Shown: piece by piece, positions 51,064-62,993 of the stretch
Numbering within the stretch: position 1 is the stretch's first letter
How the letters are laid out: each line of letters begins with the position of its first letter
NCBI GenBank assembly: GCA_003952965.2
Contig: CM025849.1
Span: 35,243,942 to 35,307,941 of the forward strand
DNA: 64,000 nucleotides
Direction: 5' to 3'
Source of the DNA: Morella rubra
Lineage: Eukaryota > Streptophyta > Magnoliopsida > Fagales > Myricaceae
Notes under the pieces: model-generated
Database searches by the model: none
Told to the model about the DNA's origin: nothing
The model's input: only the letters and a program-made list of their open reading frames with translations
Position numbers and translations under genes: made by a program

Positions 51064-52447
51064 TTACAAAATATCGGACTCTGGGTGAATCCTGTTCGAC
51101 AGATTTGTAACAAATGGCTTTCCAAAAGTATCCAAATCAATTACTGCAGTGTCATTGGGCTTGTAATCTCCAGAAAGAATCACTTCACTTAGCACATCCT
51201 CAATTATTAAACTTATAGCTCTCCTCAAGGATCGGGCACCCAGCATCTGGTCATATTCATGTTCACATATCAGATGCTTAACTGATTCAGATACCTCTAA
51301 ACCAATTCCTAGAGGTTGGAGCCTTTGTTTCACCTCTTGCAAACGCAGATTAAAAATCTCGAGCACCTGAAATAGTTGGATAAAGTGAAAAACACTTATA
51401 GTTAAACATCTGATATGCTAGAGCTTTTATCAAGTTGCTTTTCCAATAAAGAAACTCCAAATTTTCAGGCCTCGATTATTCAATACGATACAGACTTACA
51501 GTGGGCAGTCCGTGGCTTCAAGGCCATGTTATTTTCAGTATAATCGGATTTTATTCTCCCGGAACGTATCAAACTTGAACCTACTTCAATCCCTAGCTAC
51601 TTTCTTCGTGTTTTTTTTTTATGCTTTTTTCTGTTTAGTTTCCTGACTCCGGAAGCATTGAACCAAAAGGCATAATGGAAGAACAACTTTTGCTCCAGTA
51701 CCAACGGCATAGGCTTACAAAAAAAAAAACGCAAGGCACTAACAACATAGTAGCTAACAGAAACATGAAAGTTACAAAAACCTGAGCCTTCTCAAGGCGA
51801 CGAAAGGCGACAATTTCATCTATCCGGTTCAGCTATCTCTTGAGAAAAATATGCCTCGAGTTCATCCATTACGATTGCTTTCATTCTAGCATATGAAGTT
51901 GATTTGTCATCAGCAGTCAAGAACCCTACAGGGCTCTCTCTACCCCTAGCAATGGCAGTAGAACCTATATTCGAAGTCATCACAATCAATGCATTCCTAA
52001 ATGATACTCTTCGTCCCTGGCAAAAAAAAGTTTTAGGAAGCAAGGTAACTGAATAGTCAGACTAAGGACTAGAGAACTTACATAAAACTTGCTAAGCATA
52101 AGCGAAGTCAAATAATATCTTTCTTTTCTTTTTATCAATCCGAAGTCAGTGCCTACTCCTTGATTCCTACTATTTTTAAATAGTGTGAACCAAGGTATAC
52201 AATACGCACAAACCTGAGAATCAGTAAGTTGGCCATCTTCAAACACTGGCAAGAGAATGTTTAATACATCTGGATGGGCCTTTTCTATTTCATCAAGCAA
52301 TACCACTGCGAAAGGTCGTCTTCTAATGGCTTCCGTCAGAGTGCCTCCCTCTCCAGAGCCAACATAACCAGGCGCCGACCCTATTATTTTGTTCACTGAA
52401 TGCCGCTCCATATATTCGCTCATGTCCAATGTTATCATGGCGGCCTC

Positions 52448-53454
52448 CTGCAGTTATAGTTACAGGGATTTCCAATTACTCACCATATTATGCCACATCT
52501 AAACATGTAATGTTTGGCATTTTCTACCCTTTGTTAACCTTAAAAACCCAATTTTTTCAGCCTTAAGCCCCAAAAAGCTTTTGCTAAAACAACTCATATA
52601 TATATACAAGTTGCTTTTCGTTCCAATCCCTTAACCACTTCAAATTCAATCTTTAGCAGCCTGCTTTGAACCATAGAGTACCTAATGCTTCCTCTTTTAG
52701 AACTTCAAAACCACGAGCTTCTTTCTAATATATACCCTAATTAGATGAAGATGAAAAGACTTCTGTACTTTCCTACATCAGACTTGGAATTGGCAAAGGT
52801 TTTATATTTTCCTTGATCTTGTATGGTTCATCCATTCGATAAATACTATGCACTTAAAACCACTAATTTAAAAACATAAACAAGTGGACACTCCAATTTT
52901 GAGGAAATTGCATCAAATACTTAGATATCTACTTGCATTCATCCTTCCCCATCCTTTTGTACTGAACTTCATATTCAAACAAAAAAAAAAGTACAAAAGA
53001 CAATCTGCAAGTGAAATGTTGACAAAGAGTACTAGTATGGATCCTCATCAGTAATCAAGGCTTCATTTTTTAAAAGGAAAAAAATAGCACTAGGAACCAC
53101 ATCAAAAAATTCAGTTGAAGATTGCAATTGCATATAAGAAAAAATTGTGGATTTTATGCATGAATGTAAAGTCGAACCTCATAAAATTAGTCAAATTGCT
53201 AAGAGATCGATATTATACACAGATGTCTAGAACCTAATGGCTTAAGTTTAAGTTGAATCTCTATTAAGAAGAAAGACTTGTTAATTTTTTTAAGGATTGA
53301 TTTGATGATGGGAGTAGAATATACAGTTTCAAGGTATTATATTTAACTTGATTTAATGTAAAACTAATTCGATGGATATATCCAAAGGGATATGTATATT
53401 TAATATCAATGCTCCCGAATACTTATATGTATCATGTGTGTGTTTATTTGATGC
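52448..53454 (-). other. ClpD intron, no insert recognised
   Basis: AT-rich DNA between the exon with the degenerate second Walker A and the exon at 52447. It is long for the family, but no terminal repeats or coding similarity were seen. Confidence 0.4.
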
Positions 53455-54811
53455 CTAACCGATCCAAAAAGCATCTCTGCTAAAGCTTCACTGATTTCGG
53501 TTTTGCCAACTCCCAGTTGGTTTCCGCCAAAGAGTATTACTTCCATCTGGTCTATTTCGGATCTTTAAGGCCACTCCGGAATAACTATTAACAGTTCTCG
53601 ACAGGAGATAACTGAGCTAAATGGCCTCATTGCTTGACCCACTAGTACTTTGTGCCTAGGGGTTTGCTTCTCAAGACCTTTCACCAAAGGACCTATTTTC
53701 TTCATCAAAAGTGAGGTGTCTTGGACTTGAATCTCTGGACCATATCAGGAAACATGACAGTGCTTGCTATATCAGCTGCTCGATCCACTTCAAAGGTCTG
53801 AGTTAAGAATTAAAATCAGGGAAGTTAGTTTATTAAAATATCAATTATGTATCCCTAGTGGAACAACCCACTGTTTTCACCGTTATTTCAAGCAGATTTT
53901 CCAAGCAAATCATGGTCATTATTCCTATTGTCACCTAATATGGGGAGCTGTGCAAGTGAATTCGAGAATTGACTTCAGGAGAATCATCCATGTTAGAAAC
54001 TATCATTCTTATTATGGTTGCTTACTTGCCAGGACCTATTTGTAATAGAGACAAAAATTTAGATAAAACCAGATCTTCTAATTGACGTTTTGAGCTATTG
54101 GACATTTGTCATGTACCGCTTCATGCATAGCCTGAACAGTGTCTAATTTCTTGCCAATAATCATCTTGGCAACTTTTTTGAATAGTATTTATTCATGTTT
54201 TCTTGTTCTCTGTCTTCTTGTCTGGGCTTCAATACGAGCTCTACTTCCAGCCTCATCAATGAGATCAATTGCTTTATCAGGGAGATACCTATTAGATATA
54301 TATTTGGTTGATAGATGCACAGCTGCATTTATGGCTTCCAATGTGAATTTGCAATTGTGATGGGCCTCATATTTCTCACGCAAACCCAACAATATTTTCA
54401 CAGCATCGTCCTGAAACGTTCACATGTTTAAAGAAAATCGGATGAGGATTAAGCTCTTGCATATCGCCCAAAGGAACTACGTGCATGTTGAAAACAACCT
54501 GTGTAGGCTCCTCAATCCTCACGGGCTGGAATCTTCTTGCTAATGCTTTATCCTTTTCAAAATACATACTGCATTCATCTACAGTGGTGGAAACAATGCA
54601 CTACAAGCACTGGGATGTTAGTGCACTTCCAATATGATACAACAAATAGTCTTCAAGAAAAGCAGACTTCTTTATGAAGAAAATAGATACACCAATACTC
54701 TTAACCTAGAAAGTTTAAGTATGTCTCCACTATAACAACAATAAGAAAAACATATAGAAGGTGCAAATTAATTAAGTCGTTTCATGCTAGAATTGTAAAT
54801 ATGTCATCTAC

Positions 54812-54978
54812 AGTTCCAATGCCGTAGTCTAGGCAATTTAAGTGCAATGTTAATATTTTTCTAGTAAAGATAATTGTGCCAGAAAGCACATGTTAGATAG
54901 GAGTCCCTTAATATATATTTTGAGCAAGATCAAATCAACAATTTCCCAGAAACTAATGTCAGCTATAAAAAATTTAGG
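54812..54978. repeat. Dispersed repeat, copy 2
   Basis: Partner of 46598-46775, located inside ClpD intron 5. Same orientation on the plus strand. Confidence 0.85.
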
Positions 54979-55371
54979 TGATGTTTATTTAAAAAAAAAA
55001 TCAAAAAGTTAAAAATTTTAACAAAACATCAAAATTCAAAATTTTAATATAAATTTTAACACATTGTCACACAAACTTCAATACTTTTTTATTTTAACTT
55101 CAATCAAAATTCAAAATCTTCTGCTCTTAGCGGATGTTGAGAGTACAAAAATATGTTTGAAAAGAAGATTTTTGTGAAAAGAATTTTTGTGTTTTCTTAA
55201 AAGTTTTTATTTTTACTTTTGTGTTGTTTTTATAGAAATTCAGGCTAATGATTAGATAGAAAATTTTATTCAAAATTAAAATATTTTTTGCATGAAAAAA
55301 TATGTTTAGATTAAAAAAAATTGAAATTAAAAAATATTTTCAAGAACATTAAACAAACACGGCCAATAGGT
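54977..55371. mobile_element. Possible MITE
   Basis: The left end GGTGATGTTTATTTAA resembles the reverse complement of the right end, GGCCGTGTTTGTTTAA. The interior is almost only A and T with no coding capacity. No clear target duplication was found. It is placed directly next to the dispersed repeat, as is the similar start near 46776. Confidence 0.45.
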
Positions 55372-58300
55372 TCGAGCGCTCGCCTTGCAATCGTTGCTCC
55401 CTCAATTTTTACTGAATTTTTTTTCTAAGCTCAGTTTTTACTGAATTTGTTTAGCAAGGAGAGAAATCTGATGCACCCGATCTATCTGACCTCACAACTC
55501 AAATATCATGTATGCAAAATATCTGTATTTTCAAAAATCCCAAATGTCTATCCTTGATTGCAATGTAAAACTAACAGTAATCGTTGTTCAATTTAGTATG
55601 CTTACTGATGGGGATCGATTTATCGGCCCTGAAGAAAGGTTACTGAGGCCCAATGAGAAAGGAAGCAAATCCTAGGCCAAAGAAAAGGCATAGGGCTCAT
55701 CCTAATACGTACAAAGTTTTTGTCGACTAGAAATTAGCCATATGGAAAGACCGAAAGCCTTTTTTAATGAGAATCACGTCAAGCATAAATAAGTGAAGCA
55801 TAAGGGGAGTTAATCATTTGATTCCCTAACAAAGACAATGCTAGAAAGAATAAAATCTAGACATTAAATGAGCAAGTAGTAACCACCTTCCTGAGAACCA
55901 ATCGGGAAAAGGAAGGGAAAAAGTGAGCACCCGCTGAATTAATGAAGGACAGAGGGCGCTTGATAAGAAGAAACCGTCATAAAAGAAAAGGAGAAGAAAA
56001 GGGGGTATGACAGGCTGAGGTCCATTAAGCGTTGGCCCAGAAAAGAAAGAGGAAGGATAAATAGAGAACGAAAGAGGCAGCAAAGGTACGTACAATTATC
56101 TTTCATACTCTCTCACTCACTGATAATCGAACTAGAAAATAAAAAATATTAAACAATGGCGACTAACAATGACATTGGATAAATCTCCCTACAGGGAGAA
56201 CCCTGAATCCTAACTTATTTACATTGTTTGTAGGAGGAAGGAATGAGAGCTTGGTCCTTTCAACCTAACCCAAGTGTTGAACTTCAAGTCTAGCTCCTTT
56301 GGGCTCTTGGCCTATTGGACGTTGTGATAGGCCGATTAAAAATGGCTCCATCACTTACATTTTAATTAAAATAAGTGAGAATTATTCGTGAATCTTAATA
56401 AATATAAACAAAAGATTATAAAGTTTTATTTTAAGAAATATTGTGGAGTTTTATGGTCCATTATATAATAATAATACACCCACTAACTCCCATGGACGTT
56501 GATGATTTAGGTGTCCATCTTTTTTATATCTATTTCTCTACTAATTTTCTAAACTACGTTTTCAATATTACAACTCTCTATTAAAATGTAAGTTAATCTT
56601 TTATAATTTAAAAGTTTTCTATTTCTATTTAAATGTATTTTGCGACTCAAGAGAATGTATATAATATATATTGTTGATGGAGTTTGATTATCTATACAGA
56701 GTATGTACATGCATATATATAGGTGGACCAGATGTGTATATATATGAGAAGAGCGTGGTCATATGAGAAACAAATCACCTGTAATTTACCCCTCCCAAGT
56801 GACGGTTTCAAAAGATTGGCTATGTCAAGACCAGATCCCTTATTTCCTCGTCCAATAAGCAAGTGAACTTCATCGATAAAAAGAATGATATCCCCTAAAA
56901 AATGAAAAAATATTATTAAATTTGAGCAACCGGAAAACGCAATACCTTTCTGAAAGGAACTCCAACAATGTCTTCACCTGCTTTTTGTATTTCCTTGATT
57001 AACGTAGTCACCCGTTCCTCTAGTTCTCCTCTCTCCTTCGCACCAGCCATTAATAGTGTTATGTCCAAGGACATTACACGTTTTGTCTTTAGAAAGAACA
57101 AGGAGTAATCAATTAATTCATTAAGTAAAACATTTTTCAGGGGAAAATGTAAGCGAATTTCTCTGGATTGGAGTGAAGTAAAAAAATTATCGCACACCAA
57201 AAGTAAAAGGGGAACATCTGCCTCTGCAATGCGTACTGCCAGTCCTTCAGCAATGGCTGTTTTTCCAACGCCACTTTCACCAAGAAGAATGGGGCTATTT
57301 TTGGTTCTTCGGCAAAGTATCTGCATAATTTTCTGAAGTTCGGCTTCTCTGCCAATAACAGGATCTATGAGTCCTCTACAAGCGTTAGCAGTGAGATCCA
57401 CACAGAACTGATCTAAAGCACTTCTCTCTGATAATTATGATAGTTGAGTTACCAAGGCATTGCTCTCTGCTTTTATAATAAAGAAAACAAAGAAACTGAA
57501 GACATTCACGTCTTACCTCTTGGCTTTTCGGAGGGTCTTAAACGAGGGGCTTTTCTAGAAAAGGATTGCGTCACCTGGGACAACAAAGACGGTCTACCAT
57601 ATTTTGTCAGCTTCCCTTCAAGACCGGAGAGTGCCAGAGCTGCCAACTGATCGATATGTGCCCCCAATCTAAAATTGTGTTTGATATAGTGGAACACAAC
57701 GTGAGACATTTCCTTCATGTAAAGAGAAAGAACATCCAGACCTGATTTTATTTGTTACTTATCTGAGGAGTGAAGGGAAAAAAGAAAAGACAAGAAAAGA
57801 AATGACCTTATGAGCACTCGAGCAGCACTGCCATCATTGAGGGTGAAAAGGGCAACCGAGATATGCTCTGGAGAGACAAATTGATGAGACATTGTCGTGG
57901 CGTGGTGGGCCGCAGCCTCGAAAATCCGCTTTGTGCTAACGGAGAAGGGTAGAGAGGCATTAGTGCTAGTACTAGTGGTTTTAGTCGGATTTTGATGACT
58001 GTGATGCCAAATGGTGAGAACAGCATCGCGTGCCCTGTGTAGGGTGATACCCGTTCCAAGAAAGCCTTCGTGGAGAGAATTGTAGTAATCGTCCTCTTCA
58101 TGCTCGGCAATTAAACCCAACAAGAGATGCTGGGGAAATACCATATCCCTGCCTAGTGCTTTTGCTTCTCTTTGGGAATAGATTACGGCCTTGATTGCTC
58201 GTGCGGTGAACCGCTCTAAGCCCCCTCCACCTGCGGAGACCAAGGTCAACAGCCTTCTCCTCCTCCAACAACTATTACTAGTAGTATTGGCAACGTGAAT

Positions 58301-58516
58301 GGTAGAGGAAGGCAGCGAGCGAAACGAGTTGTAGAGTGGAAGGACCTTGAGGCGGCCACAGCCACGAGACTCGATGCTACAATTGAGACAATTTCCATTA
58401 GAAGAAGATGATAGATGATGATGATCAATAAAATGCTGACGAGTGGAGGCGAAATCATGTTGATCATGGGTATGCGTGAACAACATCAGCGGTGAGCAAA
58501 TTGATGACACTGGCAT

Positions 58517-58990
58517 TCTTCTTCTTCTTCTTCAGATCAGATGTTTGGAATAGGAAAGTGGAGCAGCAATCTAATTAATGGGGGCGAGTAGGGCAAGGCA
58601 CATCTATTGTTTATTACTTCGTGAACATATGTGCTCTGAGGACTCATACCCAAGAAAAGGACATCTCTTTCTTGTTGTTCTATATGTTTGCATTTCCGAC
58701 ATCTGAGAAAGTTAAAAGAGTATGAGTACAAGAAAGGTATGGAATAGGGTAAGATGACACTAGAAGTCTTCAACCAACTGCATGCCCACACGTAAAGAGA
58801 CGAATCTTCTTCTTTTTTAATCTAGGCAAACGGGACAATTGTAATATTACATTAATCATCTGCATGATCGCAATACAAAATTTAGAATATTCTGTAATAC
58901 AATGAGTCTCAAGAAAGTCAAAAGCTTCAGGATTTGCCGCGCGCCCCCTTAACTAGAAGATATGCTTCATGGTTTTGTCTTCTCGGAACC
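58517..58990. other. Region upstream of ClpD
   Basis: Contains a GAA-type microsatellite next to the ClpD start (58518-58535) and presumably the ClpD promoter. No clear TATA box was picked. Confidence 0.35.
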
Positions 58991-58996
58991 CAAACA

Positions 58997-59270
58997 ACTG
59001 ACCAATTACTCAATTAGGCTTTGCTGCGACTATATTCCTGAGCTCCAGCACCCATGTTCATGCTTAATGCTCCAGCTGGGTTCATATCCTGTTCCTGAAT
59101 CTCCTTGATTGGATTTTGATTATCCCCTTCAAATGCCACTCTCTTCCAGTTCATCTTCATAGGCTCATAGCAAGGTGGCGGCACATAAAGCAGCCTTAGG
59201 GTCGTTGGACCAAGGATGTACGCCTCGTGTAAGCCATTCAGAGGGAAGCTGAGTGGTCCTTACATATCTA
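58997..59270 (-). pseudogene. Unrecognised coding-like fragment, C-terminal
   Basis: Minus strand. After a splice-like acceptor near 59264, one frame reads TTQLPSEWLTRGVHPWSNDP and then meets a stop. The next frame carries CYEPMKMNWKRVAFEGDN and MNPAGALSMNMGAGAQEYSR, ending at a stop near 59015. The composition is protein-like and unlike the surrounding AT-rich DNA, which suggests the last exon of a lost gene with one frame change. I do not recognise the family. Confidence 0.4.
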
Positions 59271-59969
59271 CAAAAACAAATGTAGTACAAAATTTGACCC
59301 AATTCAGGTAAAAATCAAAATGGGTGACTCTCCTTGTTCTGCAGAGTACGTAGTTTACGGTGTAAGCTTGAGTTTGGTTCTTTAACCCATATATCTATAC
59401 ATTGGCTGATTTCACCTTTGGGAAATATACTGACATTTACTCTCCAAAATATTCTCTACGGCATGTCATGCATGTTCACGAGAATATATATATAGTTTTG
59501 TATTTGATGATGCCAAAAATCACCGAGTAATAGAATAATCAACGAGCCCGAATCCAACACTCGAGTCTGTAAAAGAGAACTAGGGTGGTGTTGGAGGGAA
59601 GCCTGCCGATGCCTAAGTTAGATAGATTTATAAAATAATAGATATGAGAGCTAGTAATCTCCATGCAATTAATTAGAAAGTGTACCCTGTCTTTTATAGG
59701 CCCGGAGAGGTACAATCTTATTAGGAATAAACTACTCAGACAGTTAAGACTCTTAGTCCTATTATAAATATGAGAGTTAGTTTCCGTATCAGATAAGGGG
59801 GATATCTTATCTTTATTCAACCGATGATAATAAGTTAAAGATTAGATCTTTTATGAAAATGTAGGGGAGGTGGGACCCAAACACTATATATTATTCCATC
59901 ACTATTAATTATGGTGTTCTTTGATAGCTAGGAAGTGCAACTCATTTGAAAGCCACCATTCTATCTATC

Positions 59970-60005
<36 letters not shown>

Positions 60006-60920
60006 CTAACAATATTCCTTACTCTAAGTGGGATTAATTCGTGTACTTATTGGTTAAGAAACTGTTATATATCAAACCGAAAATAAATATATAAATTATT
60101 TAAATGAAGTGAGAAACCTCATTCTGCCTTTCTCGCTCTTGATCTTCTCTCACACTTTTCTACTTTAAGTTCTGTTCCTGGTAAGGTTCGTTTAGTAATT
60201 CTGACTATAAAAGATTTATGCATCAGGTACTTGTGCGCGCGCATGCTTCATGAATGTATATAATTTAATAACTACTAAACCATTGTCAGTTGTTTCACAA
60301 ATAGTGGTGTTTAACGTATAGATCATTAAAATCGAAATGGGGACATGCAGGGGCGAAACAGGGGGCAGGGACTTTTTGAAAATTTTCCTTACAAATTACG
60401 TCATATTCTTCTGGCAGCCTAAAACAGAAATTTTCTCTTGCAAATTATATTTTGGCCCCTCCAAATCTGAAAATTTTCCATACAAATTTCATTCCGACCA
60501 CCCTCAATTTCTAAATTAGAACATTTTTACACAAAAAAATAAACGAATAAATAGGATTGGTTATCTTTCCTTTAAAATTTCAAACTAAAAGATTGTGTAT
60601 CAGCTAGGATCTCCATTAACTATTCTAAATCTCAACTAAATGATAATATAAATAATTATTTTGAATCTAATTTTCAAACTAACACCAACTTTAGATACAG
60701 TTAATAATAAGACCCAAAATTCTCACAAATAATATAATGGCAGGAGTATTTTTTAGCTTTTTACAATAAAGCATTTAAAAAGGTGGACAATAGTCGGTGA
60801 CATAGTCAAGAAAAATATATAACAAAACTATGAGAGGAAGGGCGTAATGCAAGGGGCAAGAAAGAAGGGGAGAGCTCAGAGAAAATAGCGGGAAGTTCGA
60901 ATGGTTGAGAAATTGTCAAT
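59271..60920. other. AT-rich intergenic DNA
   Basis: No supported genes. Contains the GT microsatellite at 59974-60004. The last part is the upstream region of the SKS gene. Confidence 0.5.
59974..60004. repeat. GT microsatellite
   Basis: About fifteen consecutive GT units preceded by a short 'ctat' tract. Confidence 0.95.
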
Positions 60921-60926
60921 GTCATT

Positions 60927-60933
60927 TATAAAA
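60927..60933 (+). promoter_or_regulatory. Probable TATA box of the SKS gene
   Basis: TATAAAA about 115 bp before the start codon. A GA-rich tract ('gagagagagagat' near 61031) lies in the presumed 5' untranslated region. Confidence 0.55.
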
Positions 60934-61048
60934 GGGAAGAGTTGGGGTGCCACAAGGAGGGTAGAAGAAGTATCTTCTTCCATTTTAGGGATTAATAGAG
61001 ATTCCTAAGTAGGAAAAGGTTGATATTAAAGAGAGAGAGAGATCAGAG

Positions 61049-62993
61049 ATGGGAGAAGTAGTGACCTTTGTGTTGTTGTTGTGCATCTCTGCTGCAGCAT
61101 TGACGCCCCCAGTCCGGGGTGAGGACCCTTACCTCTTCTTCACATGGAACGTCACGTACGGCACCATTGCTCCACTTGGAGTCCCGCAACAAGGCATTCT
61201 TATCAATGGTGAATTTCCCGGACCTAACATCAACTCCACTACCAACAACAACATCGTCGTCAATGTCATCAACAACCTGGATGAGCCATTCCTGCTGACA
61301 TGGTGCTCCTTCTTTTTTCTCTTTTTGTTCGATCCCTTCCTTCTCCCACCCACTTTTTTTGGTGGTGTGTTTGTGTTCCGAAAGTTGATACACAACAATG
61401 AAACTTACTGTTAAAATTTCAACTAACCACCGATACCTAACATTTGGTTTGGTGTCCAGGAGCGGCATTCAGCATAGGAAGAACTCCTGGCAAGACGGAA
61501 CGCTTGGAACTATGTGCCCGATTCCCCCGAGGACAAACTACACATATCACTTCCAAGTCAAGGACCAAATTGGAAGCTACATTTACTATCCTACCACCGC
61601 CATGCACAGGGCAGCTGGTGGCTTCGGTGGCCTTCGCGTGAACAGCCGCTTGCTCATTCCTGTCCCGTATCCTGATCCTGAGGACGACTACACAGTTCTC
61701 ATCGGCGACTGGTACACCAAGAGCCACTCCACCCTCAGGAAATTCTTGGATACTGGTCGCTCCCTTGGCAGGCCGGATGGTGTCCTCATCAATGGCAAAT
61801 CTGCTAAAGGCCACGGCAAGGATAAACCATTGTTCCTCATGAAGCCTGGGAAAACCTACAAATACAGGATCTGCAATGTTGGGCTTAAGAATTCCCTCAA
61901 CTTCAGAATCCAAGGCCACAACATGAAGCTGGTGGAGATGGAAGGCTCCCACACAGTCCAAAACACATACCAATCTCTAGACATCCACGTGGGGCAATGT
62001 ATGGCAGTTCTTGTCACCGCTGACCAAGAGCCAAAGGACTACTTCATGGTGGCCTCCACCCGGTTCACCAAGAGCGTGCTCACCGCCAAGGGCATTATAC
62101 ACTACACCAATGGCAAGGACCCGGCCTCATCAGAGATCCCTGAGGCCCCCGTCGGTTGGGCCTGGTCCCTCAACCAATTCCGTACCTTCCGCTGGAACCT
62201 CACTTCCAGTGCTGCCAGGCCCAATCCTCAGGGCTCCTACCACTATGGTGCAATTAACATTACCCGCACCATCAAGCTCGTGAACACAGCGGGCAAGGTT
62301 GACGGCAAGCTTCGTTATGCTGTCAATGGCATCTCCCACATCGACTTGCCCACCCCACTGAAGCTGGCCGAGTACTATGGAGTCAAGAACAGGGGCTTCG
62401 AATACAACACAATTCCTGATATCCCACCAATTCATGGTGCAGATCACACAATCACCACGGGATCTGTTGTTTTGAACATGACTTTCCGTAACTTTGTCGA
62501 GATCATCTTTGAGAACCACGAGAAGAGCATCCAGTCATGGCATTTGGATGGATACTCCTTCTTCGCAGTCGCGTAAGTGGCTATAATGTCCCAATCGCTC
62601 TTCGTTGATTACTTTGTCAAGTGGTTGATGATGATCGAGTAATTGATGGTTTTTTTTTTCTTTCTTCGTTTTGGCTGACCCTTAAATGACAGCATTGAGC
62701 CAGGGAGGTGGACCCCAGAACGCCGAATGAATTACAATCTTCTTGACGCTGTGAGCAGGCATACAGTCCAGGTCTTTCCCAAATCGTGGGCGGCCATCCT
62801 CTTGACATTCGATAATGCTGGAATGTGGAACATTAGGTCCGAGGTTGCGGAGAGGCGCTACCTGGGACAACAGCTCTATGCTAGCGTTCTCTCTCCTGCA
62901 CGCTCCCTCAGAGATGAGTACAACATCCCTGACAACGCTTTGCTCTGCGGCATTGTCAAGGATCTGCCCAAGCCCCCACCGTACACCGTCTAA
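61049..62993 (+). CDS. L-ascorbate oxidase homolog / SKU5-similar (SKS) protein
   Basis: Three exons: 61049-61302, 61460-62572 and 62693-62993, with GT-AG introns, giving 555 residues, the normal length for this family. Residues 1-25 are a signal peptide (VVTFVLLLCISAAAL). Three cupredoxin domains follow: an N-terminal one with TYGTIAPLGVPQQGILINGE and SGIQHRKNSWQDG, a middle one, and a C-terminal one with WHLDGYSFFAV and IEPGRWTPERRMNYNLLDAV. The H-x-H and H-C-H copper motifs of true ascorbate oxidases are absent (for example DNAGMWN where a Cys-His motif would be), so oxidase activity is unlikely. Family members such as SKU5, Bp10 and NTP303 act at the cell surface or wall in directional or pollen-tube growth. 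I see no C-terminal GPI signal, so it is probably secreted, like Bp10/NTP303. Intact and probably functional; expression site is not shown by the sequence. Confidence 0.95.

Larger units (their letters stand above)
54603..56776 (-). other. ClpD intron 5, enlarged by repeats
   Basis: Intron of about 2.2 kb between the Walker B exon and the next exon. It contains the dispersed repeat (54812-54978), an A/T-rich block with MITE-like ends (54977-55371) and a GC-richer unassigned block (55600-56340). Splice donor and acceptor on either side are good, so the gene could still be spliced across it. Confidence 0.6.
51064..58516 (-). pseudogene. ClpD: Plastid Clp ATPase ClpD/ERD1-like gene with a broken second half
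   Basis: HSP100 ATPase that unfolds substrates for the stromal Clp protease. Exons on the minus strand: 58516-57807 (serine/histidine-rich transit-peptide-like start and Clp N-domain repeats, FTARAIKAVIYSQREAKALG); 57668-57517; 57427-57198 (Walker A GESGVGKTA); 57086-56978; 56894-56779 (Walker B ILFIDEVH); 54600-54499 (ARRFQP arginine-finger region); 54410 onward ([20 protein letters not shown]). Splice phases agree and the frame stays open through these seven. Then the frame ends at a stop at 54189-54191. The later linker is scrambled (54030-54190, 53640-53790, with stops). The second Walker A is altered (FGGNQLGVGKTE, about 53510). 52447-52214 is open (Walker [14 protein letters not shown]). 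52016-51782 has a one-base shift near 51835. 51366-51064 encodes the normal C-terminal domain. Full-length ClpD is about 945 residues. Confidence 0.85.
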
